Below, piece by piece: positions 24,731 to 35,424 of a DNA stretch of 64,000 nucleotides. A program made the position numbers and the translations under genes. Source of the stretch: Tropicibacter alexandrii. GTDB lineage: Bacteria; Pseudomonadota; Alphaproteobacteria; Rhodobacterales; Rhodobacteraceae. The stretch is from positions 1 to 64,000 of the forward strand of contig NZ_RCTZ02000011.1 of NCBI RefSeq assembly GCF_003667315.2, in the 5' to 3' direction. The first letter of the stretch is position 1. Each line of letters opens with the position of its first letter. Below the pieces are notes generated by a model. The model searched no databases, was not told where the DNA came from, and saw only the letters and a program-made list of their open reading frames with translations.

Positions 24731-25756
24731 TTACTTCGTGTAGGCGTCCATGAGGCTGCGCGCCTCTTCGATCAGCGCGGCCCCGTCGATGCCCTTGGTT
24801 TCCATGTCGGCGATCCACGCGTCGTAGACCGGGCGCGCCATCTCTTCCCACTTGGCGGCGTCTTCTTCGCTGACAGTGATGATGTTGTTGCCATTGTCCA
24901 CCGCGATCTGACGCGCGGGGCCATCCGCCGCGGCCATCGTGGTGCCCGCGAAGATGGAGAACTCCAGCCCGGAATTGGCGTCGATCACCGCCTTGTTTTC
25001 ATCCGACAGGCTTTCATAGACGTCCTTGTTCATCGCCAGAACGAAGGTCAGGTTGTAGATCGCAGGGCCGTTGAACTCGGTATGGTTGGACACCAGTTCC
25101 GGCACCTTGAGCGAGGCGGTGACCTCCCACGGGATGGTCGTGCCCTCGATCACGCCCTTGGACAGGGCCTCGGGGATGGCGGTCACGGGCAGGCCGATGG
25201 GTTCCGCGCCGACCTGTTCCAGAAGCTGGTTCACCATGCGCGAGCCGCCACGGATCTTCATCCCCTGAAGGTCCTCGGGCGCGCTGACGGGTTGCGCCGT
25301 GTGCAGCATGCCCGGCCCATGGACCCATGTGCCGATGATATGCACGTCCTTGAAATCCGCGTCCTTCATGTATGTCTCGAACATCTGCCAATAGGCAGAG
25401 CTGGCCGCGGCGGCGTCGCTGGTCATGAAGGGCAATTCAAAGACTTCGGTATGCGGGAAGCGCCCGGGGGTGAATCCGTTCACCGCCCAGACGATATCGG
25501 CGATGCCGTCCTGCACCTGATCGATCAGTTCCGGCGGTGTGCCGCCCAGTTGCATGGCGGGAAAGCGTTCGATCTCGATCCGGCCGTCGCTGTCGGCCTC
25601 GACCTTGTCGGCCCAGACATCGAGGATCAGCTTTGGCACATTGGCCTGCGCGGGCAGAAACTGGTGCAGGGTCAGCGTGACCTCTTGCGCCATGGCGGGG
25701 ATGGCCAGCAGCGTCGCCGCTGCAACCGTTCCGAAGAAAGTCCTGCGTGTGGTCAT
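24731..25756 (-). CDS. TRAP solute-binding protein (DctP), copy B
   Basis: A 341-residue paralogue of the protein at 23610-24665, first gene of the TRAP operon. It has a twin-arginine-type signal (MTTRRTFFGTVAAATLLA...AMA) and the same landmarks: QLGGTPPELID, GRFPHTEVFELPFM, KIRGGSRMVNQLL and NLTFVLAMNKD. Differences cluster in AVNGFTPGR versus TVVGYTPGR and in the C-terminal tail, which is shorter here. Two receptors for one permease pair could widen substrate range. A TGCA-type operator lies 36 bases upstream. Confidence 0.9.
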   Translation of the reverse strand: MTTRRTFFGTVAAATLLAIPAMAQEVTLTLHQFLPAQANVPKLILDVWADKVEADSDGRIEIERFPAMQLGGTPPELIDQVQDGIADIVWAVNGFTPGRFPHTEVFELPFMTSDAAAASSAYWQMFETYMKDADFKDVHIIGTWVHGPGMLHTAQPVSAPEDLQGMKIRGGSRMVNQLLEQVGAEPIGLPVTAIPEALSKGVIEGTTIPWEVTASLKVPELVSNHTEFNGPAIYNLTFVLAMNKDVYESLSDENKAVIDANSGLEFSIFAGTTMAAADGPARQIAVDNGNNIITVSEEDAAKWEEMARPVYDAWIADMETKGIDGAALIEEARSLMDAYTK

Positions 25757-25791
25757 CCTGTCCTCCCCTACAGCCGACCGCCCGAAAATGG

Positions 25792-25834
25792 GCACTATAG
25801 TGCAAACCTTCGCAGATGTCGCATTATCTTGCAA
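25792..25834. promoter_or_regulatory. Candidate BoxR operators upstream of the TRAP operon
   Basis: GCACTATAGTGC (25792-25803) is a perfect 12-base palindrome, followed 17 bases on by GCATTATCTTGCAA (25821-25834). Both carry the GCA-TATA-TGC core of the boxC sites. Position before the binding-protein genes suggests that uptake is controlled together with catabolism. Confidence 0.58.
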
Positions 25835-28400
<2,566 letters not shown>

Positions 28401-28421
28401 TCCCCGTCTGAGCGATGAGTG

Positions 28422-28451
28422 CGCCCCCGTGGGAAACCGCGGGGGCGTTTT
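28422..28451 (+). terminator. Rho-independent terminator of katG
   Basis: CGCCCCCG (28422-28429) pairs with CGGGGGCG (28440-28447) across a 10-nt loop and is followed by TTTT. It lies 21 bases after the katG stop. Confidence 0.85.
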
Positions 28452-28576
28452 CGTGTCCGCACGCCCGCCACGCCGTGGCCAACGCATCACAAGACCGGAT
28501 GCCCCTTACAAAAGCATTGAGCCGCAGCCCCTGACCTGATAGGCGCGACCAGCCCTTTGAAAAGAGTCCCTCTGTT

Positions 28577-29041
28577 ATGTTCCGGAATTTCTGGCACGAA
28601 CTTGTCTTGCCGCTGTTCCGCCGCCCTGCACATCTGCAGGCTGCGGCGCTGTGCTGGCGTTCCGGCCCCACCGGCCCCGAGGTGCTGCTGATCACCTCAC
28701 GCGATACCGGGCGCTGGGTCGTGCCCAAGGGCTGGCTGAAAAAGGGCATGGACGGTGCCGGGACCGCCGCCGAGGAAGCTTGGGAAGAGGCCGGGGTCAT
28801 CACCGAACGGCCGTTGCGGCCGCTGGGCGCGTTCCACTATATGAAGCAGATGGATGGGGGCATGCCCCTGAACGTGCGATGTCAGGTCTTTGCCATGCAT
28901 GTCGCCCGGCTCGAAGCTGATTTCCCCGAGCGCGACGAGCGCACCTGCGCATGGATGTCGCCCGGCGAGGCCGCGCAATCGGTCCGCGAACCGGACCTTG
29001 CCGCGCTGATCCGCAGCTTTCGCCCCGAGACCGTAGATTGA
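28577..29041 (+). CDS. NUDIX hydrolase (DIPP-like)
   Basis: A 154-residue NUDIX pyrophosphohydrolase. The Nudix helix occupies about 52-74 with G52, E66, E67, E70, E71 and G73; the canonical Glu six residues after the first Gly is Met58, as often seen in diphosphoinositol-polyphosphate-phosphohydrolase-like bacterial members. The surrounding GRWVVPKGW and GAFHYMKQM are typical of that branch. It is followed after 17 bases by the phosphate transporter, so a link to polyphosphate or phosphate metabolism is plausible. The physiological substrate is unknown. Confidence 0.87.
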   Translation: MFRNFWHELVLPLFRRPAHLQAAALCWRSGPTGPEVLLITSRDTGRWVVPKGWLKKGMDGAGTAAEEAWEEAGVITERPLRPLGAFHYMKQMDGGMPLNVRCQVFAMHVARLEADFPERDERTCAWMSPGEAAQSVREPDLAALIRSFRPETVD

Positions 29042-29058
29042 CGAAAGAAGGGCGCTCG

Positions 29059-30543
29059 ATGGCCGATCAGGACAGTCCGGAGAAGTGGACGACTCTCGAC
29101 CGCGATCTCGAACGGCTTTCGCGGCTGGAATCGGCGGGCATGTACGTGTCGCGCCCGCTCTTTGGCATGGGCATCTCGTTGCTCTTCATCTGTCTTGCGG
29201 CACTTGCGGCTTCGATCCTGATTGGCGGCCAACCCGACAAGCTGGTCGTCGTCGTGGCGGCTGCATTTGGCGCTTATATGGCGTTGAATATCGGTGCCAA
29301 CGATGTGGCCAACAACGTGGGTCCCGCCGTCGGCGCGCGCGCCCTGTCGATGGCAGGCGCCATCCTGATCGCCGCGATCTGCGAAAGCGCAGGCGCGCTT
29401 TTGGCCGGGGGGGACGTGGTTTCGACCATTTCCAAGGACATCATCGACCCGTCGGGTCTGGCCGAGGGCCAGAAATTCATCTGGGCGATGATGGCGGCGC
29501 TGCTGTCGGCGGCGATCTGGGTCAACCTTGCCACATGGATCGGCGCGCCGGTCTCGACCACCCATTCGGTGGTGGGGGGCGTCATGGGCGCGGGCATCGC
29601 CGCCGCCGGTCTGGCCGCCGTGAACTGGACCAGCATGAGCGCGATTGCCGCAAGCTGGGTGATCTCTCCGGCGCTGGGTGGGGCCATCGCCGCCGCGATG
29701 CTGGCCTTCATCAAGTGGAAGATCATCTATGTCGAGGACAAGATCGCAGCGGCACGCAAATGGGTGCCCGTGCTGATCGGCATCATGGCCGCCGCCTTTG
29801 CCGTCTACCTGTCGATCAAGGGCCTCAAGAAGATCGTCAAGATCGACCTGCCCACCGCCCTGCTGATCGGGGCCGTGGCGGGTGTGGCGTTTTCCGTGCT
29901 GTCGAAGCCGCTGATCAACCGCCAGTCGGTGGGGCTGGAGAACCGCAACCGCTCGCTCAAGGTGCTGTTCCGCCTGCCGCTGGTGGTCTCTGCCGCGCTC
30001 TTGTCCTTTGCGCATGGCGCCAACGATGTGGCCAACGCGGTCGGCCCGCTGGCGGCCATCGTCGCCGCGTCACAAACCGCCGGGGTTGCCACCTCGGTCT
30101 CGATCCCGCTTTGGGTCATGGTGATCGGGGCGTTCGGCATTTCCTTTGGCCTGATGCTGTTCGGGCCAAAGCTGATCGGCATGGTCGGCAGCCAGATCAC
30201 CAAGCTGAACCCGATGCGCGCCTATTGCGTCGCGCTGTCCGCCGCGATCACCGTGATCGCCGCAAGCTGGCTGGGCCTGCCGGTCAGTTCCACCCATATC
30301 GCCGTGGGCGGCGTGTTCGGCGTGGGCTTTTTCCGGGAATGGGACCACGAGCGCCGGGTGAAAAAGATGCAGGTGTCGCAGACCCCGAAAAAGCCGCTTG
30401 GCCCCGAGGAACGCCGCCGCCGCAAGCTGGTGCGCCGCTCGCATTTCCTGACCATCGTCGCGGCTTGGGTCGTGACCGTGCCGGCCACGGCGCTGCTGTC
30501 GGGCCTGTGCTTCTGGGCGCTCAACAGCGTGGCGGCGAACTGA
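29059..30543 (+). CDS. Inorganic phosphate transporter (Pit family)
   Basis: A 494-residue inner-membrane carrier of metal-phosphate with proton. The internally duplicated PD motif appears as GANDVANNVGPAVGARALSM (near residue 78) and HGANDVANAVGPLAAIVAAS (near residue 318), each at a repeat start; about 10-12 helices. VSTTHSVVGGVMGAG and VSSTHIAVGGVFGVG are the matching second halves. A 45-residue charged cytoplasmic segment (RRVKKMQVSQTPKKP onward) precedes the last helix. Start ATG 29059 was chosen over an upstream frame overlapping the NUDIX gene. Confidence 0.92.
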   Translation: MADQDSPEKWTTLDRDLERLSRLESAGMYVSRPLFGMGISLLFICLAALAASILIGGQPDKLVVVVAAAFGAYMALNIGANDVANNVGPAVGARALSMAGAILIAAICESAGALLAGGDVVSTISKDIIDPSGLAEGQKFIWAMMAALLSAAIWVNLATWIGAPVSTTHSVVGGVMGAGIAAAGLAAVNWTSMSAIAASWVISPALGGAIAAAMLAFIKWKIIYVEDKIAAARKWVPVLIGIMAAAFAVYLSIKGLKKIVKIDLPTALLIGAVAGVAFSVLSKPLINRQSVGLENRNRSLKVLFRLPLVVSAALLSFAHGANDVANAVGPLAAIVAASQTAGVATSVSIPLWVMVIGAFGISFGLMLFGPKLIGMVGSQITKLNPMRAYCVALSAAITVIAASWLGLPVSSTHIAVGGVFGVGFFREWDHERRVKKMQVSQTPKKPLGPEERRRRKLVRRSHFLTIVAAWVVTVPATALLSGLCFWALNSVAAN

Positions 30544-30555
30544 CGGGCATGCTAT

Positions 30556-30577
30556 CGGGGTCCGCAGGAGGACCCCG
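30556..30577 (+). promoter_or_regulatory. Hairpin presenting the ribosome site of the SMP-30 gene
   Basis: CGGGGTC (30556-30562) pairs with GACCCCG (30571-30577); the 8-nt loop CGCAGGAG contains the Shine-Dalgarno sequence. The ATG at 30579 follows directly. Folding would either display the site in the loop or limit ribosome access to the start codon. Confidence 0.45.
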
Positions 30578-30578
30578 T

Positions 30579-31508
30579 ATGTGGCAACAGGCAAGCAGCT
30601 ATCCCGACCCGCGCGTTGAAATCCTCGATGAGCGGTTTCGCGACATGGTGGTGACCCATGCCGCGGTGGAACGGCTGCACACCGGCATGCGATGGGCCGA
30701 GGGGCCGGTCTGGTTTGGCGACCTACGGTGTCTGTTGTGGTCCGACATCCCCAACAGCCAGATGCTGAAATGGGAGGAGGAAACCGGCAGCGTGTCAGTG
30801 TTTCGCCGGGGGCCCTTCACCAATGGCAACACCCGCGACCGGCAGGGGCGGCTGGTCTCGTGCGAACACGGCCCGCGCCGCGTGACCCGGACCGAGATCG
30901 ACGGCACGGTGACCGTGCTGGCCGACAGCTATGACGGCAAGCGGTTGAACGCGCCCAATGACGTGGTGGTGAAGTCCGATGGCTCGGTCTGGTTCACCGA
31001 TCCGACCTTTGGCATCCGCGATTGGTACGAGGGCTACAAGGCCACGCCGGAGCTGCCCACCAACGTCTATCGCATCGCCCCCGATGGCACGATCACGGCG
31101 GTGATCGAGGGGATCGACCACCCGAACGGGCTGGCCTTTTCCCCCGATGAGACGATCCTGTATGTGGTGCAAAGCGGCCCGCCGCGCTGCATCCACGCCT
31201 TTGACGTGGGCAGCGATGGACAGACGGTCGGCAATGGCCGCCGCCTGATAGAAGCGGGCGAGCATGGGACGCCGGATGGCTTCCGGCTGGACATGCAGGG
31301 CAACCTGTGGTGCGGCTGGGGCGTGGGCGAGGGGCGGAACGGCGTGCGCGTCTTTGCCCCCGACGCAACGCCATTGGGCCATATCCACCTGCCCGAGCGC
31401 TGCGCCAATGTGGCCTTTGGCGGGCCGCACCGCACGCGGCTGTTCATGGCGGCCAGCCAGTCGCTTTATGCGCTACACGTCCGTGCGCAGGGCGTGGCCT
31501 ATACGTGA
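30579..31508 (+). CDS. SMP-30/gluconolactonase family protein
   Basis: A 309-residue six-bladed propeller hydrolase of the SMP-30/gluconolactonase/LRE family, typically metal-dependent lactonases. Landmarks are GMRWAEGPVWFGD (about 24-36, with the metal-binding Glu), LNAPNDVVVKSDGSVWFTDPTFGI (Asn/Asp ligands, quoted here as LNAPNDVV and WFTDPTFGI) and HPNGLAFSPDE. No signal peptide, so cytoplasmic. Substrate is a sugar or other lactone, not determinable here. Confidence 0.88.
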   Translation: MWQQASSYPDPRVEILDERFRDMVVTHAAVERLHTGMRWAEGPVWFGDLRCLLWSDIPNSQMLKWEEETGSVSVFRRGPFTNGNTRDRQGRLVSCEHGPRRVTRTEIDGTVTVLADSYDGKRLNAPNDVVVKSDGSVWFTDPTFGIRDWYEGYKATPELPTNVYRIAPDGTITAVIEGIDHPNGLAFSPDETILYVVQSGPPRCIHAFDVGSDGQTVGNGRRLIEAGEHGTPDGFRLDMQGNLWCGWGVGEGRNGVRVFAPDATPLGHIHLPERCANVAFGGPHRTRLFMAASQSLYALHVRAQGVAYT

Positions 31509-31582
31509 CCCCGTCCCGGGCTTGCCCCGGGACCTCTTGGCCAGACCCGGCGTAGAGGTCCCGGGTCGAGCCCGGGACGGGG
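31509..31582. repeat. Inverted pair of CCCGGG-rich 28-base repeats
   Basis: 31509-31536 and 31555-31582 are inverted copies (two mismatches) of a 28-base element built on GTCCCGGG and CCCGGGAC, separated by 18 bases, after the SMP-30 gene and before the 3' end of the hemerythrin gene. The full inverted pair would form a very stable cruciform or bidirectional terminator. An identical copy of the second unit lies at 32269-32296. Confidence 0.75.
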
Positions 31583-31600
31583 GGATGCCAGTCCTGAGCC

Positions 31601-32170
31601 TTACCCGCGCAGGCGGTGGTGCAGGATGATCGGCACGGCGAGGTCTTCCTCATCGCCCAGATGCCGGTCGAGGAAGGCGCGGATCGTGCGGGCATGGGCC
31701 AGCACTTGCGGCGTCTCGTCAAAGGCCTGCGCCTCGTCCAGATGCACCAGTTGGATCACCCGGTTCGACGCGCGGGTGAACCCGTCCAGCACCTGATCCA
31801 GCGCGGCATGATCGGCTTCGAGGAGTTCCAGCCCTCGGGCGAACCGCGGCTCCGCCGCCTCCAGTTCGGGGAAATAGCTGCGATCCTCCCAGCCGTGATG
31901 GCCATGCAGGTTGCGCACCAAGGCCCCGCCAAAGCGGCTGAGCCGCGCGGCGAAATCGTCGGGGCCGATGTCGCGGTCCAGATAGGTCTGCGCGTCGGCC
32001 TCGATCACCTCGCCCAGATCGCGGAACATCTGGTGGGCGTTCAGCCATGCCTGCGTCTTGGCGGCAAAGCCGGGATGGGCCTTCCACGCGTCGCGGGGAT
32101 AGGCGTGCAGCAGCACGCGCATCTCTTCGGGCATGGGGGTGGTGCGGATGGGGGTCACGGCGTCCAACAT
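31601..32170 (-). CDS. Hemerythrin HHE domain protein
   Basis: A 189-residue four-helix protein. The segment LRNLHGHHGWEDRSYFPELE (about 90-110) has the HHxxE-type hemerythrin metal motif, with further candidates LLEADHAALDQ (about 128) and DRHLGDEEDLAVPIILHH at the C-terminus. Such proteins bind di-iron and sense or carry O2, NO or iron. AGGAGA precedes the ATG on the minus strand. It is bracketed by identical CCCGGG repeats and has no evident operon partner. Confidence 0.85.
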   Translation of the reverse strand: MLDAVTPIRTTPMPEEMRVLLHAYPRDAWKAHPGFAAKTQAWLNAHQMFRDLGEVIEADAQTYLDRDIGPDDFAARLSRFGGALVRNLHGHHGWEDRSYFPELEAAEPRFARGLELLEADHAALDQVLDGFTRASNRVIQLVHLDEAQAFDETPQVLAHARTIRAFLDRHLGDEEDLAVPIILHHRLRG

Positions 32171-32268
32171 GGTCGTCTCCTTTCAGGAGGGATATGTCGG
32201 GACGCACTCTGACGCTTACCAGTATCAGGCGCGCAGGGCGGCCATGCGCGCCGCGCGGGGCTGACCAT

Positions 32269-32296
32269 GAGGTCCCGGGTCGAGCCCGGGACGGGG
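32269..32296. repeat. CCCGGG-rich 28-base repeat, third copy
   Basis: Identical to 31555-31582 in the same orientation. It abuts the stop codon of the nuclease/phosphatase gene. With the other copies it brackets the hemerythrin gene. Confidence 0.78.
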
Positions 32297-33298
32297 TCAC
32301 AGGTCGATATCCAGCGTCACGGGGAAATGGTCGGAGGCGGTCAGCAGCGCCTCGCGCAGTTCGGATATCTCGCCGCAGACCGGGTCCTCGAACGGGTGCC
32401 AGATGCGCCATGACGGCTGCCGCGCCGCCAGATCGGGGGAGACCATGATGTAGTCGAGCAGGGCCTGAAGGTAGCGCCCCTGTTCGCCCAGATAGAAGCG
32501 CGCACTGGTCGGCTGGGCGGTGATGCGGCTTTGCAGCGCCTGCGCCGCATGGGGGTCGAACAGCGCCTCTGCCCCCTCGCCCAGAATGATCTCGACCGAA
32601 GACCGCCCAAACAGGTTCTCGTATTCGTCCAGCCCCGGACCGTCGTTCAGGTCGCCCAGCACGATCACGCTGTCGCCCTGCGCCAGCAAGCCGTCGACCC
32701 GCGCGCGCAGCCAGATCGCCTGCGCCAGTTGCTTGCGCCGGTTGGCGATGGCAAGGCGCATGATCTCGTCTCGGGTGGTCGCGCCGTGCGGCGCTTTGGA
32801 TTTCAGATGCGCGCCGATCAGCCTGGCCTTCGTCCCGCGCGCGGTGGTCACGGACAGCTCCAGCGGCGGCTTGGAAAAGGTCACGCGGTCGCGGGTGGCG
32901 TCGATGTCCAGATCGATGTGGAATTCGGTATCAAAGCGCGGCGCGGCGTCGGAGGCTTGTGGATCGTGGCGCACCGTCAGCACCGCCGGATCGTAGAGCA
33001 GCGCGATTTCCTGCTGCGTGTCGTTGGTGAAGCCGGTCACGGCCTCGCGCGTGCGCAGGCCAAAGCTTTCGGCAAACCGGGTCAGCGCGCGCACGGAGGA
33101 CCGGCGGGAATTGGTGTCGGGCGCCTCGATCACCATGACCGCATCGGCATCCATCGCGGTGAAGACGATGCCCAGCGCCTCGGCCTGCTGGCGGCGCGTC
33201 ACGTCATGCCGGGCGGACCAGTCGCCGTCGGCCAAGAGGTCACCCGCGTCGGAGAACAGCGAGTCGAACCATTCGACATTGTAGGTGGCGATCCGCAT
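32297..33298 (-). CDS. Endonuclease/exonuclease/phosphatase family protein
   Basis: A 333-residue EEP-fold metal-dependent phosphoesterase. MRIATYNVEWFDSLF supplies the N-terminal Asn; GDLNDGPGLDEY (about 195-206) and the C-terminal SDHFPVTLDIDL supply the catalytic Asp/Asn and His. No signal peptide. Start 33298 is chosen because ATG overlaps the stop of the TerB-DnaJ gene (TGATG), indicating coupling. Substrate could be nucleic acid or a phosphorylated small molecule. Confidence 0.87.
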   Translation of the reverse strand: MRIATYNVEWFDSLFSDAGDLLADGDWSARHDVTRRQQAEALGIVFTAMDADAVMVIEAPDTNSRRSSVRALTRFAESFGLRTREAVTGFTNDTQQEIALLYDPAVLTVRHDPQASDAAPRFDTEFHIDLDIDATRDRVTFSKPPLELSVTTARGTKARLIGAHLKSKAPHGATTRDEIMRLAIANRRKQLAQAIWLRARVDGLLAQGDSVIVLGDLNDGPGLDEYENLFGRSSVEIILGEGAEALFDPHAAQALQSRITAQPTSARFYLGEQGRYLQALLDYIMVSPDLAARQPSWRIWHPFEDPVCGEISELREALLTASDHFPVTLDIDL

Positions 33299-33981
33299 CA
33301 GGCGGCTTCGCGGGCCGAGATTTCCTCCCACGCGCGATTGATATCGGCGAGCTTTCTCTGGGACAGGGCGACCGCCTCTTCGGGGACGCCGCGGGCGATC
33401 ATCACGTCGGGATGGCTGTCGCGCACCAGCTTGCGATACACCTTGCGGATGTCGTCCAGCGGCGTGCCGGGTGTGACGCCCAAAACGGTGTAGGGATCGG
33501 GGTCCTCATCGGGGACCATGCGCGCGCGCAGGCTGCGAAACCTCATGTCATCCATGCCGAAGATCTCGGCCACGCGGCGCAGGAACTCATCCTCTGCCGG
33601 GTGATAGGTGCCATCGGCCAGCGCGATGTGAAACAACCCCTCCATCAGGTCGCACAGTGTACCGCCCTCGCTGTCGAACATCGCCCGGATGCGGGTCGCG
33701 TATTCCTCGAACCCCGCCACGTCCTGCCGCGCGAGGTTGAAGACGCGGGCCGCGCCCGCCTCGTCCTCGGGCGCGATGTGAAAGACCTCGCGAAAGGCGG
33801 TGACCTCGTCGCGGGTCACAAGCCCGTCCGCCTTGGCCATCTTGGCCGACAGCGCGATCACCGCGATGGTGAAGGCGACGGTGCGTTCGGGCGGCGTGCG
33901 CAGGCGTTCGAACACGGCGGACAGGCCCTCGCCCTTGGCGAGCGCCTGAATGGCCTGAGATATGCGGGTCCAGATCGACAT
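33298..33981 (-). CDS. TerB-like plus DnaJ domain protein (DjlA-like)
   Basis: A 227-residue protein with a TerB/DjlA-type helical domain (about 35-150; LSAKMAKADGLVTRDEVTAF) and a C-terminal J domain (about 165-225) with the obligatory HPD in VRDSHPDVM. The J domain would stimulate DnaK ATPase. DjlA of enterics has an N-terminal membrane helix that is not evident here, so this version appears soluble. It is co-transcribed with the downstream nuclease/phosphatase gene. Confidence 0.88.
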   Translation of the reverse strand: MSIWTRISQAIQALAKGEGLSAVFERLRTPPERTVAFTIAVIALSAKMAKADGLVTRDEVTAFREVFHIAPEDEAGAARVFNLARQDVAGFEEYATRIRAMFDSEGGTLCDLMEGLFHIALADGTYHPAEDEFLRRVAEIFGMDDMRFRSLRARMVPDEDPDPYTVLGVTPGTPLDDIRKVYRKLVRDSHPDVMIARGVPEEAVALSQRKLADINRAWEEISAREAA

Positions 33982-34023
33982 ACCCCATTGTACCGCAGCG
34001 CAGCATGGCTGTCAGGGCAGGAA

Positions 34024-34503
34024 TTACAGAATTTTCTGCAAAAGGATCAGGTCCATCCAGCGCCCGAACTTGAAGCCGACCTGCGGCAGGGTCGCGATCT
34101 GCCGGTAGCCCAGCGCGGTGTGAAAGGCGACCCCGGCGGGATTTTCCCCCGACACACCGGCCCAAAGGGAATGGACCTTGTCGCGGCGCGCCACCTCTTC
34201 GAGCGTGGTCATCAGGGCGCGGCCCACACCCCGCCCCCGCGCGTGCTTGGCCAGTTGGATGGAATGCTCCATCGTGTGCGCATAGCCCGGGCCGCCGCGA
34301 AACTGGAAATAGGTGGCAAAGCCAAGAACCCCACCATCGTCGCAGGCCACCTGAAAGGCGGCCCCGCGCGCCGCCATGTCGGCCTGCAAGCCCTCGACCG
34401 TCTTCGTTTGCGTGGTGAAGGTCGCGGCGCTGGTCTCGATGATCTCATTCCAGATCGCGGCGATCTGGGCCGCGTCGCGCGGCTCGGCAGGGCGCAGGAT
34501 CAT
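34024..34503 (-). CDS. GNAT N-acetyltransferase (phosphinothricin-type)
   Basis: A 159-residue GNAT enzyme transferring acetyl from acetyl-CoA. ILRPAEPRDAAQIAAIWNEII is the usual N-terminal strand-helix, ARGRGVGRALMTTLEE (about 90-105) the acetyl-CoA pyrophosphate loop, and NPAGVAFHTALGYRQIA the C-terminal signature of the phosphinothricin/methionine-sulfoximine acetyltransferase branch. Start 34503 overlaps the stop of the glyoxalase-like gene (ATGA). The acceptor is not predictable. Confidence 0.87.
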   Translation of the reverse strand: MILRPAEPRDAAQIAAIWNEIIETSAATFTTQTKTVEGLQADMAARGAAFQVACDDGGVLGFATYFQFRGGPGYAHTMEHSIQLAKHARGRGVGRALMTTLEEVARRDKVHSLWAGVSGENPAGVAFHTALGYRQIATLPQVGFKFGRWMDLILLQKIL

Positions 34504-35111
34504 GTCAGGGTGACGTGCTCGCCAGACAGGGCGATTTCGGCGGACAGGCCCGCCTCGCCGGTCTCGAAGCTGACCAGCGGCGCGTCCAGATGCGGGGCGA
34601 GCAGGGCCGCCATGTCCATGGCGCGCGGATGGCTGACCGTCAGCTGCACAAGACGCATGTCGGCGGCGGGCAGCGCCTTGCCCGGCGGGACCGCGCTGTG
34701 CCACTGGATCAGCGCCGGGAACATCCCGTCAAAGGGCAGCTGTCCATCCTCGGGCACCGCCATCGACCAGCGCAGGTCGCCGCGCTCCAGCTCCAGCCGC
34801 CGCCCGGCCATGGGCAGCGCCGTCAGAGCGGCATCGAGATCGTCCACCCGGCAGATCCATTTGTCGAGCCGCGCGGGGCCCTTGAACGCGTCCAGCCCGA
34901 ACCACCGCGCATCGGGCGGCGGCGGCGCAGACGGGTCGATCGAGATCGCCTCGATATACAGGTCCGGGTCCATGCCCAAGAGCTGGTTATGGGTGCCGAA
35001 CCGGCCATGCGCCCCCCCGGGATTCATCGGCTGGCCAAGCACGTCCTCCACATGCGCGGCCGCCTCGGCCAGCGTTTCCCCCAATACCGCGATATGATCG
35101 AGAACCAGCAT
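34500..35111 (-). CDS. Glyoxalase-like (VOC) protein
   Basis: A 203-residue protein of the Glyoxalase_3/VOC type: MLVLDHIAVLGETLAEAAAHVED at the start and repeated beta-alpha-beta units, with GRFGTHNQLLG and YIEAISIDP in the middle. Function of the family is largely unknown. An ATG 12 bases further upstream (35123) is an alternative start; the shorter one begins at the conserved LDH motif. It heads a two-gene unit with the GNAT gene. Confidence 0.8.
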   Translation of the reverse strand: MLVLDHIAVLGETLAEAAAHVEDVLGQPMNPGGAHGRFGTHNQLLGMDPDLYIEAISIDPSAPPPPDARWFGLDAFKGPARLDKWICRVDDLDAALTALPMAGRRLELERGDLRWSMAVPEDGQLPFDGMFPALIQWHSAVPPGKALPAADMRLVQLTVSHPRAMDMAALLAPHLDAPLVSFETGEAGLSAEIALSGEHVTLT

Positions 35112-35424
35112 CCACCCACACATGTCCTGTTGTCGTCGCGAAACGATAGGCGAGGTTAACCTTTCTGACTAGCGGATTTTGCACCTGCAGCACAACCGAC
35201 CGGTGCACACCCGGATTGCAGGTCACACTGTGCGCAAGATCACAGGTTCAGGGCGGTTTCACTTGCCGGGTGGGCCCCTGCGGCCTCACGCTGACCACAG
35301 GGGTCGCGGCACACGCAGACACCCGTGCCCCCAGAACTGCGTGCGAGTGACCCAAGGCCGGCTGCGACCGGCCAACTGCGAAGCGGATGCGATCCCGTAT
35401 CCCCAAGACAAGGATGAGGACTTC
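35112..35424. other. Divergent promoter region before the tail-collar genes
   Basis: About 300 bases without a supported gene between the minus-strand glyoxalase gene and the plus-strand collar genes. Short inverted repeats are present, for example GGCCGG/CCGGCC at 35356-35361 and 35368-35373, but nothing I can assign. GAGGA at 35416-35420 is the ribosome site of the first collar gene. Confidence 0.5.

Noticed and set aside
31509-32296. Insertion sequence or composite element around the hemerythrin gene
   Set aside because: The 28-base repeats are too short for known IS ends, no transposase is encoded and no target duplication is seen. Treated as a dispersed repeat instead.
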